DNA of 64,000 nucleotides from Brotaphodocola sp003480315 (GTDB taxonomy: Bacteria > Bacillota > Clostridia > Lachnospirales > Lachnospiraceae). Location: assembly GCF_964246085.1 (NCBI RefSeq), contig NZ_CAXTPD010000010.1. The stretch is one strand, 5' to 3'. Positions 52,410-60,900 of this stretch are shown in pieces (the stretch's first letter is position 1; each line of letters opens with the position of its first letter). Position numbers and translations under genes: made by a program. Under the pieces are notes generated by a model that was not told where the DNA came from, did no database searches, and was given only the letters and a program-made list of their open reading frames with translations.

Positions 52410-53810
52410 GTGGGATTATTTGGAAAGAAGAAACAGGAAACGGAGTATGCTTCAGCAGAAAAGAGAAACGGACTGAGTGCAGAACCGCTTCCGGATGCGG
52501 ACAACATAGAAGAAAATGAAGTCAGCGGCGACCGCATGGTCTGCCGCCGTCAGCTGGAGCGTGCGTTATCCGGTGACGGACAGGGCGTGGTCCTGAAGTT
52601 TTATATCGAAAATTTCAAGCGCATGAATGAGCTGTTCGGCTTTTCCTATTGTGAAGCATTGTTAAAGGAAATTTTGAAATATCTTCGGGAAGAGACAGGC
52701 TGCACAGTTTACCGCTATGTCGGCGTGGAATTTATCGCGATCCTGAGAAACAGAACGCAGGGCCAGGCCGTACGGCTTGTTGAGGAAATCCTGAACCGCT
52801 TTTCCCAGAGCTGGAAGATCGGCGGGACAGACTGCATGTGCTCCTGTCAGATCGGTGTCTGCTCTTACCCCGGTTATACGGGAAATACAGATGATCTGTT
52901 AAAATATCTGGATCTGGCTGTCAGCAAGGCAGAGGAAAGCGGAAGCAACCAGTATGCAGTATACGATTCAAAACTCCATGCAGCATATCTGCGCAAGCAG
53001 GCGATCGCCCGTTATATCGGCACAGCACTGGAAAATCATGAGCTGGAGATCCGCTTCCGTCCGACCTACAACACAGAAGAAAAACGTTTTGTTCGTGCAG
53101 AATATTATATGCGCATGTTTGTAAAGGACATCGGCATGGTAGGAAGTGCGGAGTTTGTACCGATCGCGGAGGATACCGGCCAGATCAGCAGCGTGGAATA
53201 CTATGCCCTGGAACGGGTAGCACAGGCAATTGCAGAACTGGAGAAAAAGGGCGTGGAATATGAGTCCATTGCAATTGCGGTTTCTCCGGTGCTGCTCCTT
53301 CAGGAGAATTTTGTGGATACGGTCCGGCGCATGATCGAGACATACCAGATCCCATCCGGAAAGCTGGCGATCGAGATTGATGAATATGCGCTGGCTATGG
53401 ATCCGGTCATCCTGGAGATTGTGATGCAGCAGTTGAAGGAGCTTGGAGTTGAGCTGATCCTGAATAACTTTGGCTCCGGCTATTCCGGAATCAGCAAGAT
53501 TCTGGAGCTTCCGGTGGATACACTGAAGTTTGAGCGTATGTTTATGTGGCAGCTGGAAAGTGATCCGAGATCGGAACCAATCGTGGAATGCCTGATCCGG
53601 GCATCCGAAAAGCTTGGCAAACGCCTGATCGCGGAAGGTGTGGAAACACAGCGTCAGCTTGACATTCTGAAAAAGTTTGGCTGCGTATACCAGCAGGGAT
53701 TTTATTATGCACCGACGATCCCACAGGAGCTTCTGGCTGAGGTGCTTGGGAAGTCGGCAGATGCCACCAAAAGTCTCATTGACCAGGAACGTGAAAAATT
53801 AAAACGCTGA
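52410..53810 (+). CDS. Degenerate GGDEF-EAL domain protein, probably non-catalytic
   Basis: The 466-residue protein starts at GTG 52410 after GAGGAGGA. A GGDEF-like domain (about 40-190) has VGVEF (104-108) in place of GGDEF. The EAL domain (about 195-450) has EYYMR (231-235) for EALLR, SPVLL without the metal Asn, NNFGSG (352-357) for DDFGSG, and KFE for KxD; AEGVET and QGFYYA are kept. Both cyclase and phosphodiesterase activity are therefore unlikely. It may bind c-di-GMP or act as a protein scaffold. No membrane helix or sensor domain is seen. It may be co-transcribed with the kinase gene. Confidence 0.88.
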   Translation: MGLFGKKKQETEYASAEKRNGLSAEPLPDADNIEENEVSGDRMVCRRQLERALSGDGQGVVLKFYIENFKRMNELFGFSYCEALLKEILKYLREETGCTVYRYVGVEFIAILRNRTQGQAVRLVEEILNRFSQSWKIGGTDCMCSCQIGVCSYPGYTGNTDDLLKYLDLAVSKAEESGSNQYAVYDSKLHAAYLRKQAIARYIGTALENHELEIRFRPTYNTEEKRFVRAEYYMRMFVKDIGMVGSAEFVPIAEDTGQISSVEYYALERVAQAIAELEKKGVEYESIAIAVSPVLLLQENFVDTVRRMIETYQIPSGKLAIEIDEYALAMDPVILEIVMQQLKELGVELILNNFGSGYSGISKILELPVDTLKFERMFMWQLESDPRSEPIVECLIRASEKLGKRLIAEGVETQRQLDILKKFGCVYQQGFYYAPTIPQELLAEVLGKSADATKSLIDQEREKLKR

Positions 53811-53817
53811 GAATACA

Positions 53818-53866
53818 GGAACGCAGGACAGACTGACCAAGGTCTGCGGCTGCGTTCTTGTTTTTT
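53818..53866 (+). terminator. Rho-independent terminator after the GGDEF-EAL gene
   Basis: GGAACGCAG (53818-53826) pairs with CTGCGTTCT (53850-53858) with an inner GACAGAC/GGTCTG stem, followed by TTTTTT. The rest of the gap to 54048 is AT-rich with nothing recognised. Confidence 0.88.
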
Positions 53867-54048
53867 ATCGATATATTTATAAAAAGATAACGATGCCTGA
53901 AAGACATGTATTAATATAGGTTAGCTAAGAATCTTATGCATTGACGAAAAAAACAAAGGGAAAATGCTTTAAAAACATCATTAATAGTAAAAAAGAACAA
54001 AAAAACAGAAATAAATTGAGAATTAGCAAGGAAAATGCCAATAACAAC

Positions 54049-54077
54049 TTGACTTATTATATAACATGTTGTATGCT
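54049..54077 (+). promoter_or_regulatory. Sigma-A promoter of the GntR regulator
   Basis: TTGACT (54049-54054) and TATGCT (54072-54077) are separated by 17 nt. Transcription should begin near 54084. Confidence 0.7.
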
Positions 54078-54090
54078 GAGAACAGCATAC
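54062..54090. promoter_or_regulatory. Candidate GntR operator
   Basis: GTATGCTG (54071-54078) and CAGCATAC (54083-54090) form a perfect inverted repeat over the -10 and start site. AACATGTT (54062-54069) just upstream is a further perfect palindrome. Either could be the autoregulatory site. Confidence 0.55.
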
Positions 54091-54113
54091 AGGAGATGAA
54101 AAAGGAGGATATT

Positions 54114-54845
54114 GTGAACAAATTATCAAGTAATCCACTGTATGAACAGGTATTTAACCGCATTAAGGATTCTGTGCGGAGCGGAGAATACAAAAAGGGA
54201 GATCTGATCCCAAGTGAGAAGGAGCTTATGGAGCTGATGGGAGTCAGCCGTGTTACAGTCCGGCAGGCTTTGAAAATGCTCAGCGACAGCGGCATCATTG
54301 AAACCCGGAAGGGAAAGGGCAGCATCGTTGCGGTGGACTGGAAAAGCATTCTGGATCCGGGCGAACTCCGGGACCAGGCAGAGACCTACTGGCATTTGTT
54401 TGAACAGTCTACACTGGCCAGACGTGTTATCGAGCCTTCTATTGCAAAGCAGGCGGCCATCATGGCAACAGAGCAGGATATCCGTCAGCTGGAATATGCA
54501 TTCGAGCATGATTCTGAGACTACAGAGCAGGCAGAGCCGTCTATCCGGATCCGGAAGGGAACCGGTCTTCAGTCCTTCCACGGCTGTCTGTGGGAAATCC
54601 TGAAAAATCCGCTTATGAAACAGATCTGGGAAGCAACGGTGCCGCCGTCCAACGCGATCACGGCGCTTCCGCTGATTGTTCCGGTACGGCAGGAATCCTA
54701 CAAGGCAGAAATACGAAAGCAGCATGGAAATATTCTGAAGGCAGTCAAAGACCATGATCCGGATTATGCATTCTTTTATATGCTTCAGCATTGCGACTGG
54801 ATCTATGCGACGTATCAGCATTATTTCGAAGAATTCTGCCGTTAA
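54114..54845 (+). CDS. GntR-family transcriptional regulator (FadR/FCD subfamily)
   Basis: The 243-residue protein has an N-terminal winged helix (PLYEQVFNRIKDSVRSGEYKKGDLIPSEKELMELMGVSRVTVRQALKML) and an all-helical C-terminal FCD-like ligand domain (RRVIEPSIAKQAA, FHGCLWEILKNPLM, QHGNILKAVKDHD). GTG 54114 is chosen because GGAGGATATT precedes it; the in-frame ATG at 54096 touches its own upstream purines and 54066 lies inside the promoter. It heads the C-S lyase and permease genes and probably controls them. Confidence 0.87.
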   Translation: MNKLSSNPLYEQVFNRIKDSVRSGEYKKGDLIPSEKELMELMGVSRVTVRQALKMLSDSGIIETRKGKGSIVAVDWKSILDPGELRDQAETYWHLFEQSTLARRVIEPSIAKQAAIMATEQDIRQLEYAFEHDSETTEQAEPSIRIRKGTGLQSFHGCLWEILKNPLMKQIWEATVPPSNAITALPLIVPVRQESYKAEIRKQHGNILKAVKDHDPDYAFFYMLQHCDWIYATYQHYFEEFCR

Positions 54846-54928
54846 AACAGGTGATATTTTTTCAGAGAACCAGGGCCCGGCTTTCCGGAAAAATGGAACA
54901 TAAAACCTTTAAGGGGTGGAGGTACAAA

Positions 54929-56110
54929 ATGAAATACGATTTTGATAAGGTTTGGGATCGTGTGGATACCGATTCCATTAAATGGGATCGTCAGTTTAAG
55001 TTTGGCGTTCCAACCGGGCTGATCCCCTTCTGGATCGCAGATACGGATTTCGGAACACTTCCGGAGGCCGTGACTGCAATTCAGAAGCGACTGGAGCATC
55101 CGCTGTTTGGCTATACGTCAACCGGAAAACGGACCAATGAGACAGTCCGCGCCTGGTATCAGCGCCGTCATCATGTGGATCTTCCGGTGGAGGCATTTTC
55201 ACCGTCAGAAGGTGTCGTGACATCCATCTGGTTTTCCATCAGAGGCTTTACAGAGCCGGGAGATCAGGTGCTTGTCTTTACACCGGTGTATGATCCGTTT
55301 TTTGTGGCGATCCGCACCCAGGAGCGAAAAGAGGTAGACTGTCCGCTGATCTATCAGGATGGACGCTACAGCATTAACTGGGAAGATTTCGAAAAGAAGC
55401 TGGCCGGTGGGGTAAAAGCCATGATATTCTGCAATCCCCATAACCCGGTCGGACGTGTCTGGACGCGGGATGAGGTGGAACGGGTGGTTATGCTGTGCAG
55501 AAAATATTCGGTATGGCTGTTCTCCGATGAGATCCACGGTGATGTGGCCCTCTACGGCAATCAGTATACCTCGGCAGCCTGCTTTGCAGACATATATGAC
55601 AGGATGATCGTTTACACTGCAATCAGCAAGACCTTCAATATGGCCGGTCTGCACTCATCCTGCAGCATCATTCCGAATCCGGAATATAAAAAGAGACAGG
55701 AGGCATCTCTTCGGGAAGCATGGCTTATGAGCCCGAACTGCCTGTCTAACGCAGCAATCGAGGCCTGCTACACCTACGGTGATGAGTGGGTGGACCAGCA
55801 GAATGCGTATCTGACAGAAAATGCAGAGTTTATCATTCATTATCTTGCCGTGCACGCGCCGGAGATCAAACCGGTGAAGCCGGAAGGAACGTATCTGATG
55901 TGGCTGGACTGCAGCGCATTGGAAATGACCTCCGATGAGATCCAGAAAACACTGGCGGATCATTATGGCATTGCAGTGGGAGGCGGTGCTTCCTATGGCG
56001 GAGACGGAGAGCATTTCCTGCGGTTCAACTTTGGCTGTCCGCGCAAAACACTCGAAGAGGGGATGGAAAAGCTGGTACAGTTTGTATCAGACTGGAGAAA
56101 AGGGGTATAG
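54929..56110 (+). CDS. PatB/MalY-family C-S lyase (PLP-dependent), second copy
   Basis: The 393-residue fold-type I enzyme starts at ATG 54929 after GGTGGAGG. It has DRVDTDSIKWDRQFKFG, the FWIADTDFGTLPEAV start, NPHNPVGRVWT, SDEIHGDV, and the PLP lysine in AISKTFNMAGLHSSC. The family cleaves C-S bonds of S-substituted cysteines to pyruvate, ammonia and a thiol. It is clearly related to, but diverged from, the copy at 37796. It is followed after 3 nt by an APC permease, so the permease probably imports its substrate. Confidence 0.9.
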   Translation: MKYDFDKVWDRVDTDSIKWDRQFKFGVPTGLIPFWIADTDFGTLPEAVTAIQKRLEHPLFGYTSTGKRTNETVRAWYQRRHHVDLPVEAFSPSEGVVTSIWFSIRGFTEPGDQVLVFTPVYDPFFVAIRTQERKEVDCPLIYQDGRYSINWEDFEKKLAGGVKAMIFCNPHNPVGRVWTRDEVERVVMLCRKYSVWLFSDEIHGDVALYGNQYTSAACFADIYDRMIVYTAISKTFNMAGLHSSCSIIPNPEYKKRQEASLREAWLMSPNCLSNAAIEACYTYGDEWVDQQNAYLTENAEFIIHYLAVHAPEIKPVKPEGTYLMWLDCSALEMTSDEIQKTLADHYGIAVGGGASYGGDGEHFLRFNFGCPRKTLEEGMEKLVQFVSDWRKGV

Positions 56111-56113
56111 CAT

Positions 56114-57430
56114 ATGGAAACGAAAAAACTGAATTTTTGGGACTGCATGGGCTTTTGTATTGGCCAGATCGTAGGTTCCGGTGTATTTGTACTGACAGCA
56201 ATCGTAATCGGACTGACCGGACACGGCGCTCCGTACGGATATTTTCTTGCAGCGGTCATCTCACTGATCAGCCTGATTCCGATGGCTACGCTTTCTTCCA
56301 GTATGCCGGCGACCGGCGGAAGCTATGTGTATGCCAAGAAGCTTTTAGGGCCGAGGATCGCATTTGTATTTCTTCTGATGTTTATTTTGCAGCAGGTGCT
56401 GGTATCTACGTTCGCAATTGGCTTTGCAAGCTATGTTGGCGTGATCTTTCCGTCAGTAAACCAGACCGTGGTTGCGGTTGGTGCCCTGACTGCGGCAGTG
56501 ATCGTAAACCTGATCGGTCTGAAAACTTCTGCGAAGGTTCAGAAGGTAATGGTTTCCCTGCTTCTGATTTCCCTGTTTATTTATATCGTATTCGGTCTTC
56601 CGAAGGTTGACTGGTCTGCGCTGGAATTTTCTGCATCCAACATTATGCCTCACGGTCTGAAAAACTTCCTGCAGGGTGCAACGCTTCTGTCCTTTGCATG
56701 TGGCGGCGCAAGCTTCCTGGCTGAGAATGGCGGAGAAATCGAAAATCCGGGAAAGAATATTCCGAAAGCCATGATCCTTTCCACCGCGATCGTTGCGATC
56801 TTTTATGCATTTGTCGGTATTGTAGCTGCCTGCGTGCTTCCGTTAGACAAGGTAGCAGGTGTCAATATTTCGGTTGTAGCAAAGGAAGTATTTCCGGCAC
56901 CGGTTTATCTGTTCTTTGTTATCGGCGGTGCATGGTTCGCGCTGTTAACAACCCTGAACGGAACCCTGTCCTGGACTACCCGTTCTCTTCAGAGAGCTGC
57001 CATGGATGGATGGCTTCCGGAAATCTGCGCAAAGGAAAATAAAAACGGAACTCCGGTTCTGCTGTTATTCTTCTTCTTTGTTGTCGGCCTGATCCCGATC
57101 TTAACCGGCATGGATACCACCGATATTTCCAACATGGGTACCGGATGCAGCAAGCTGACCGGCCTGTTTACGATCTGTGCATGCTGGAGACTTCCGAGTC
57201 TGTTCCCGGAGGCTTATGAAAAGTCTGTATTGCATATAGAACCAAAGAAGCTGCATGCAGTTCTTTGCGTATGCCTGGCAGTCACCATTGTTACTTCCTT
57301 TGTAAGCCTCTCCAGTCTGAAGCCGAAGCATTACCTGTATATCGGTCTCTTCATTCTGGTTTCCATCATCATCATGCTGATCCGTTATAAGAATGTAAAA
57401 GCAAAGCTGGAACAGCAGAGCGCACAATAA
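56114..57430 (+). CDS. APC-family amino-acid permease
   Basis: The 438-residue carrier has about 12 membrane helices and APC features: NFWDCMGFCIGQIVGSGVFVLTAIVIGLTG at the start (the GSGVF substrate loop) and FACGGASFLAENGGEIENPGKNIPKAM near residue 200. It imports an amino acid or relative. Its gene follows the C-S lyase by 3 nt, so the pair is co-translated. A terminator lies after it. Confidence 0.9.
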   Translation: METKKLNFWDCMGFCIGQIVGSGVFVLTAIVIGLTGHGAPYGYFLAAVISLISLIPMATLSSSMPATGGSYVYAKKLLGPRIAFVFLLMFILQQVLVSTFAIGFASYVGVIFPSVNQTVVAVGALTAAVIVNLIGLKTSAKVQKVMVSLLLISLFIYIVFGLPKVDWSALEFSASNIMPHGLKNFLQGATLLSFACGGASFLAENGGEIENPGKNIPKAMILSTAIVAIFYAFVGIVAACVLPLDKVAGVNISVVAKEVFPAPVYLFFVIGGAWFALLTTLNGTLSWTTRSLQRAAMDGWLPEICAKENKNGTPVLLLFFFFVVGLIPILTGMDTTDISNMGTGCSKLTGLFTICACWRLPSLFPEAYEKSVLHIEPKKLHAVLCVCLAVTIVTSFVSLSSLKPKHYLYIGLFILVSIIIMLIRYKNVKAKLEQQSAQ

Positions 57431-57463
57431 AGGACTTGAAAATCTGAAAAACGATAGCCGGAT

Positions 57464-57490
57464 AAGTCACTGGATTTCAGTGACTTTTTC
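57464..57490 (+). terminator. Rho-independent terminator between permease and flavoprotein genes
   Basis: AAGTCACTG (57464-57472) pairs with CAGTGACTT (57478-57486), followed by TTTC. It could separate the lyase-permease unit from the Mo-enzyme unit, or act as a partial attenuator. Confidence 0.75.
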
Positions 57491-57512
57491 GGTATCTGAG
57501 AGGAGGCAAAAC

Positions 57513-58772
57513 ATGAACTATGCTGTGGTAGGATTCGGAACGGCAGGTTATCATGCGGTTAAAGCGATCCGCGCCTGTGACAAGGAGGGGAAGATCGATG
57601 TATACAGCAATACCGGCCGGGCACCGTACAATCCGATGCTGACAACCTACTATGCGTTCGGAAAGCTGGAGTTTGACGGCCTGTTTCCGTTTGGGGATCT
57701 GGATCAGATCCGGAAGGAGATATCGTTTCACCTGATTCAGGAGCCGGTTATCCGGGTACATGCAAAAGAGCATCTGGTGGAGACGAAGCAGCAGACAAAG
57801 CAGTATGACCGGATTCTGATCGCGACCGGTGCGCGTGCGTTTGCACCGCCGGTGAAGGGACTTGATCCGGAGGATGCTTTCCTGATGCGGACGGTGGAGG
57901 ATTCCATCCGCTTCAAAGAACGTCTGAAACAGAAGAATGTCCGCCATGCCGTTGTGATCGGCGCATCCATGGCCGGAATCAAGGTGGTGGAGGTGCTGCA
58001 TAAGTTTGGCATTGAAACCTGGCTTTTAGATCTGGCACCTCATATTTTTCCGCTGGCAGCTTATCCGGAGGTGTCCGCGGAGATTGAAAAACGGGTGGAG
58101 GCTCAGGGCGTTCATCTGAAATTCGGAGCAACGATCGACCACATGGAGCAGGAGGATGGGCAGAAAATCGCCGTACTGACAGATGGAAGCCGGATTTCGG
58201 CAGATATTGTCGGACTCTGCATTGGCACAAGAGCCATCACGGATCCTGTGAAGGATGAGGTGGCGATCGTCCGCGGTATTACGGTCAACGATCATATGGA
58301 AACCTCAGTTCCGGGTGTGTATGCAGCCGGAGACTGCTGCGAGGGAAACAACCTGGAGAGCGGACAGAATCAGATCATCGGCCTCTGGGCCAATGCCAAC
58401 CGACAGGGCGAGACGGCAGGAGCCAACATGGCAGGTCAGGATGTCGCGTATCACGGAAACATCCTGCACAATATCACCCATTTTATGAATATGGATTTTA
58501 TCGGCTTTGGTGATAACCGTCTGACGGGGGAGGTGCTGGAGTACGGAAGCCTGGAAGACAGCCTGTATGTACGCCTGGTGCTGGATGGAAAACGGATCGT
58601 GGGTGCCAATATTCTGGACAATTACCGGATCAGCGGTATCGTGAAAAATTATATGCTGCGGCTGTTTGCGGGAGAAGAGTTTGTCCTTCCGGATTACCAG
58701 AGGGCTATGCTTCAGAAGGCTGGTCTGTCGGAAGCATTCATTGATGAGATTGAGGAGAAATTGCATGGATAG
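57513..58772 (+). CDS. NAD(P)/FAD-dependent reductase of the Mo-enzyme complex
   Basis: The 419-residue flavoprotein resembles rubredoxin and ferredoxin reductases and the N-terminal part of NirB. It has an FAD-binding VVGFGTAGYHAV, a central NAD(P)-binding AVVIGASMAGIKVVEVL (near residue 150), and GVYAAGDCCEG for FAD near 275. The ATG at 57513 follows GAGGAGG. Its stop overlaps the Mo-subunit start by 8 nt. It is inferred to pass electrons from NAD(P)H to the iron-sulfur protein and Mo subunit. No redox-active CxxC pair is evident. Confidence 0.87.
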   Translation: MNYAVVGFGTAGYHAVKAIRACDKEGKIDVYSNTGRAPYNPMLTTYYAFGKLEFDGLFPFGDLDQIRKEISFHLIQEPVIRVHAKEHLVETKQQTKQYDRILIATGARAFAPPVKGLDPEDAFLMRTVEDSIRFKERLKQKNVRHAVVIGASMAGIKVVEVLHKFGIETWLLDLAPHIFPLAAYPEVSAEIEKRVEAQGVHLKFGATIDHMEQEDGQKIAVLTDGSRISADIVGLCIGTRAITDPVKDEVAIVRGITVNDHMETSVPGVYAAGDCCEGNNLESGQNQIIGLWANANRQGETAGANMAGQDVAYHGNILHNITHFMNMDFIGFGDNRLTGEVLEYGSLEDSLYVRLVLDGKRIVGANILDNYRISGIVKNYMLRLFAGEEFVLPDYQRAMLQKAGLSEAFIDEIEEKLHG

Positions 58773-60900
58773 TTTGGAAGCATTAATCAAAGCAAAAATT
58801 CCGTGTGAGGAAACCGGGATCCGGGTTTGTCATACGGTGTGCGCGATCTGCAGTCCGGCCAATAACTGCGGTGTAAATGCCTACGTTAAGGACGGCAGAA
58901 TGGTCAAGCTTGAGGGCATGGACGAGCATCCGCAGAGTAAGGGCCGCATGTGCGTGAAGGGACTTTCCGGCCGTCAGTTTGCTTACCGGGAGGACCGGAT
59001 CCTGACCCCGCTGAAGCGGGTTGGCGAGCGCGGAGAAGGAAAATTTGAACCGATTACCTGGGAACAGGCCTATGATGAGATCGCTTCCCGGTTAAATGGG
59101 ATCAAGGCAGAATACGGAGCAGATGCAGTGGCGTTTTTCGGCGGCTACAATAAGTGGTACCGTCCGTGGCTGCGGCGTCTGGCCCATTCCTTTGGCACCA
59201 TGAATTTCGGCACGGAATCCAGTACCTGCATGACTTCGGGATGGATGGCATGGAAAACGGCGGCCGGGCAGCTGGCGCGTCCGGATATGGCGCATACAGA
59301 CCTGTATCTGGGCTGGGCCATGAATCCGTATTATTCCGGCTATGGCAAAGCAACAGCAATCGAGAATCTCCGTGAAAAGGGCATGAAGGTCATCATCATT
59401 GATCCGAAGATCACCCCGGCCGTGGAGCGTCTGTGTGATCTGTATCTTCGACCTTATCCGGGTACCGATGGGGCTCTGGCACTCTGCATGGGAAATATTC
59501 TCATCGAACAGGGATGGATCGATACGGATTATATTGAAAAGTATGTACACGGCTTTGCGGAATACAAAGAGTACGCAAAGCAGTTTAACGAAAGCAGCAT
59601 TGAAGGTCTGACCGGCGTGCCGTATGAGCAGGTGCTTGCGGCCTGTCGTATGATCCATGAGAGCGGCTCCATGTGCATCAATGAAAACAGCGCTCCGATC
59701 CCGCATCACAAAAACGGGTTCCAGAACTATCGCGCGATCATGGCGCTTCTGGCACTGACCGGTAATTATGACCGGGCAGGCGGCCAGCTTCCGGGTCTTC
59801 ACAGCTTTACGCACCAGATGGCCGGATTTGTGACCCGTGATGAGGAATTTGCTGAGGTGACAGAGCCGGAGCACGCAAAGCCGGCGGTAGGCGCCGGGCG
59901 TTTCCCGCTGTGGTATTATATGGAAAAGGAAATGCAGTGTGTCGATCTGGCAAGACAGATCATGGAAGAAAAGCCGTATCCGGTAAAGGCCTTGTTTGCC
60001 ATGGGCATGAATTACCGGATGCTGCCGGATGACCAGTATGTGAAACAGGCATTGCTGAAACTGGATTACTTCGTGGATACAGATCTGTTCCTGACAGATA
60101 CCGCGATGCTGGCGGATATCGTTCTTCCAGTCTGCACCTCCTATGAGCGCGGTGAGCTGGAAACCTATCCGGGCTGCTATGCCTGGTATACGAAACCGGC
60201 CATTGACCGGGTGGGAGAGAGTAAATCCGATACGGAGATTATCGCGGAGCTGGCGAAAAAGCTTGGTCTGGGCGATGAGGAGCTGGAAGTCGGTTATGAG
60301 AAAAACCTGGAATTCATTCTCCGTGATCTTGACATTACCGTGGAGGAGCTGAAGAACAGTGATGTTCCGATTAAGGTACCGAATGTAAAAAAATCTGCGC
60401 CGGGTGAGCATCTGGAGCGGGGACTTCTGACTCCGACCGGAAAGTTTGAACTGTATTCGGAGCTCATTGCATCTCATCCGGAATGGCATCTGGATCCGCT
60501 TCCGACCTACTGCGAGCCGCTTGATGAGGCAGATCCGGAGCTTTATCCGTACCGGCTCTGTTCCGGCGGGCGTATTCCGAACGCAATCCATTCCCGCCTG
60601 CATAAGGTAAAATGGGCGCGCAGCTTAAGACCGTATCCGACTGCGGAGCTGTCTGTGGAGGATGCAGAGGAACTTGGTATTCGGGATGGAGATGACATCG
60701 AACTTTATACGGAACGCGGCTGTATCTGCGTGAAAGCGAGTCCGAGCCATAAGGTTCCGAAGTCCGTAGTATTCTTTTATCATGGCTACTCGGAGGCAGA
60801 TGTCAATTCCCTGATGTCCGGTACGCATGTGGATCCTTATTCCGGCTTTCCGGCATACAATTCCACGCGCTGTGGAATGAGAAAGAAGGTGCAGCAGTGA
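58765..60900 (+). CDS. Molybdopterin-dependent oxidoreductase, catalytic subunit (DMSO-reductase family)
   Basis: The 711-residue protein starts at ATG 58765 after GAGGAG. Cysteines 26, 29, 35 and 63 form an N-terminal [4Fe-4S] site with an unusual C-x2-C-x5-C-x27-C spacing. The Mo-bisPGD fold follows: YGADAVAFFGG, then NFGTESSTCMTSGW, where Cys155 is the best candidate Mo ligand, WAMNP, INENSAPIP, and a C-terminal molydopterin-dinucleotide domain near 590-705. No Tat signal is seen, so it is cytoplasmic. Its partners suggest a soluble NAD(P)H-linked reductase or dehydrogenase. Substrate unknown; relatives reduce S-oxides, N-oxides, arsenate, or dehydroxylate catechols. Confidence 0.88.
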   Translation: MDSLEALIKAKIPCEETGIRVCHTVCAICSPANNCGVNAYVKDGRMVKLEGMDEHPQSKGRMCVKGLSGRQFAYREDRILTPLKRVGERGEGKFEPITWEQAYDEIASRLNGIKAEYGADAVAFFGGYNKWYRPWLRRLAHSFGTMNFGTESSTCMTSGWMAWKTAAGQLARPDMAHTDLYLGWAMNPYYSGYGKATAIENLREKGMKVIIIDPKITPAVERLCDLYLRPYPGTDGALALCMGNILIEQGWIDTDYIEKYVHGFAEYKEYAKQFNESSIEGLTGVPYEQVLAACRMIHESGSMCINENSAPIPHHKNGFQNYRAIMALLALTGNYDRAGGQLPGLHSFTHQMAGFVTRDEEFAEVTEPEHAKPAVGAGRFPLWYYMEKEMQCVDLARQIMEEKPYPVKALFAMGMNYRMLPDDQYVKQALLKLDYFVDTDLFLTDTAMLADIVLPVCTSYERGELETYPGCYAWYTKPAIDRVGESKSDTEIIAELAKKLGLGDEELEVGYEKNLEFILRDLDITVEELKNSDVPIKVPNVKKSAPGEHLERGLLTPTGKFELYSELIASHPEWHLDPLPTYCEPLDEADPELYPYRLCSGGRIPNAIHSRLHKVKWARSLRPYPTAELSVEDAEELGIRDGDDIELYTERGCICVKASPSHKVPKSVVFFYHGYSEADVNSLMSGTHVDPYSGFPAYNSTRCGMRKKVQQ

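Noticed and set aside
59092..60603. 503-codon open frame on the minus strand opposite the Mo subunit
   Set aside because: It lies wholly antisense to a gene with clear cofactor motifs, has no ribosome site, and its translation is rich in His, Arg and Gln with no recognisable domain. It is a codon-bias shadow.
58765..60900. Selenocysteine at the Mo site
   Set aside because: The frame has no internal TGA; Cys155 is the natural candidate ligand.
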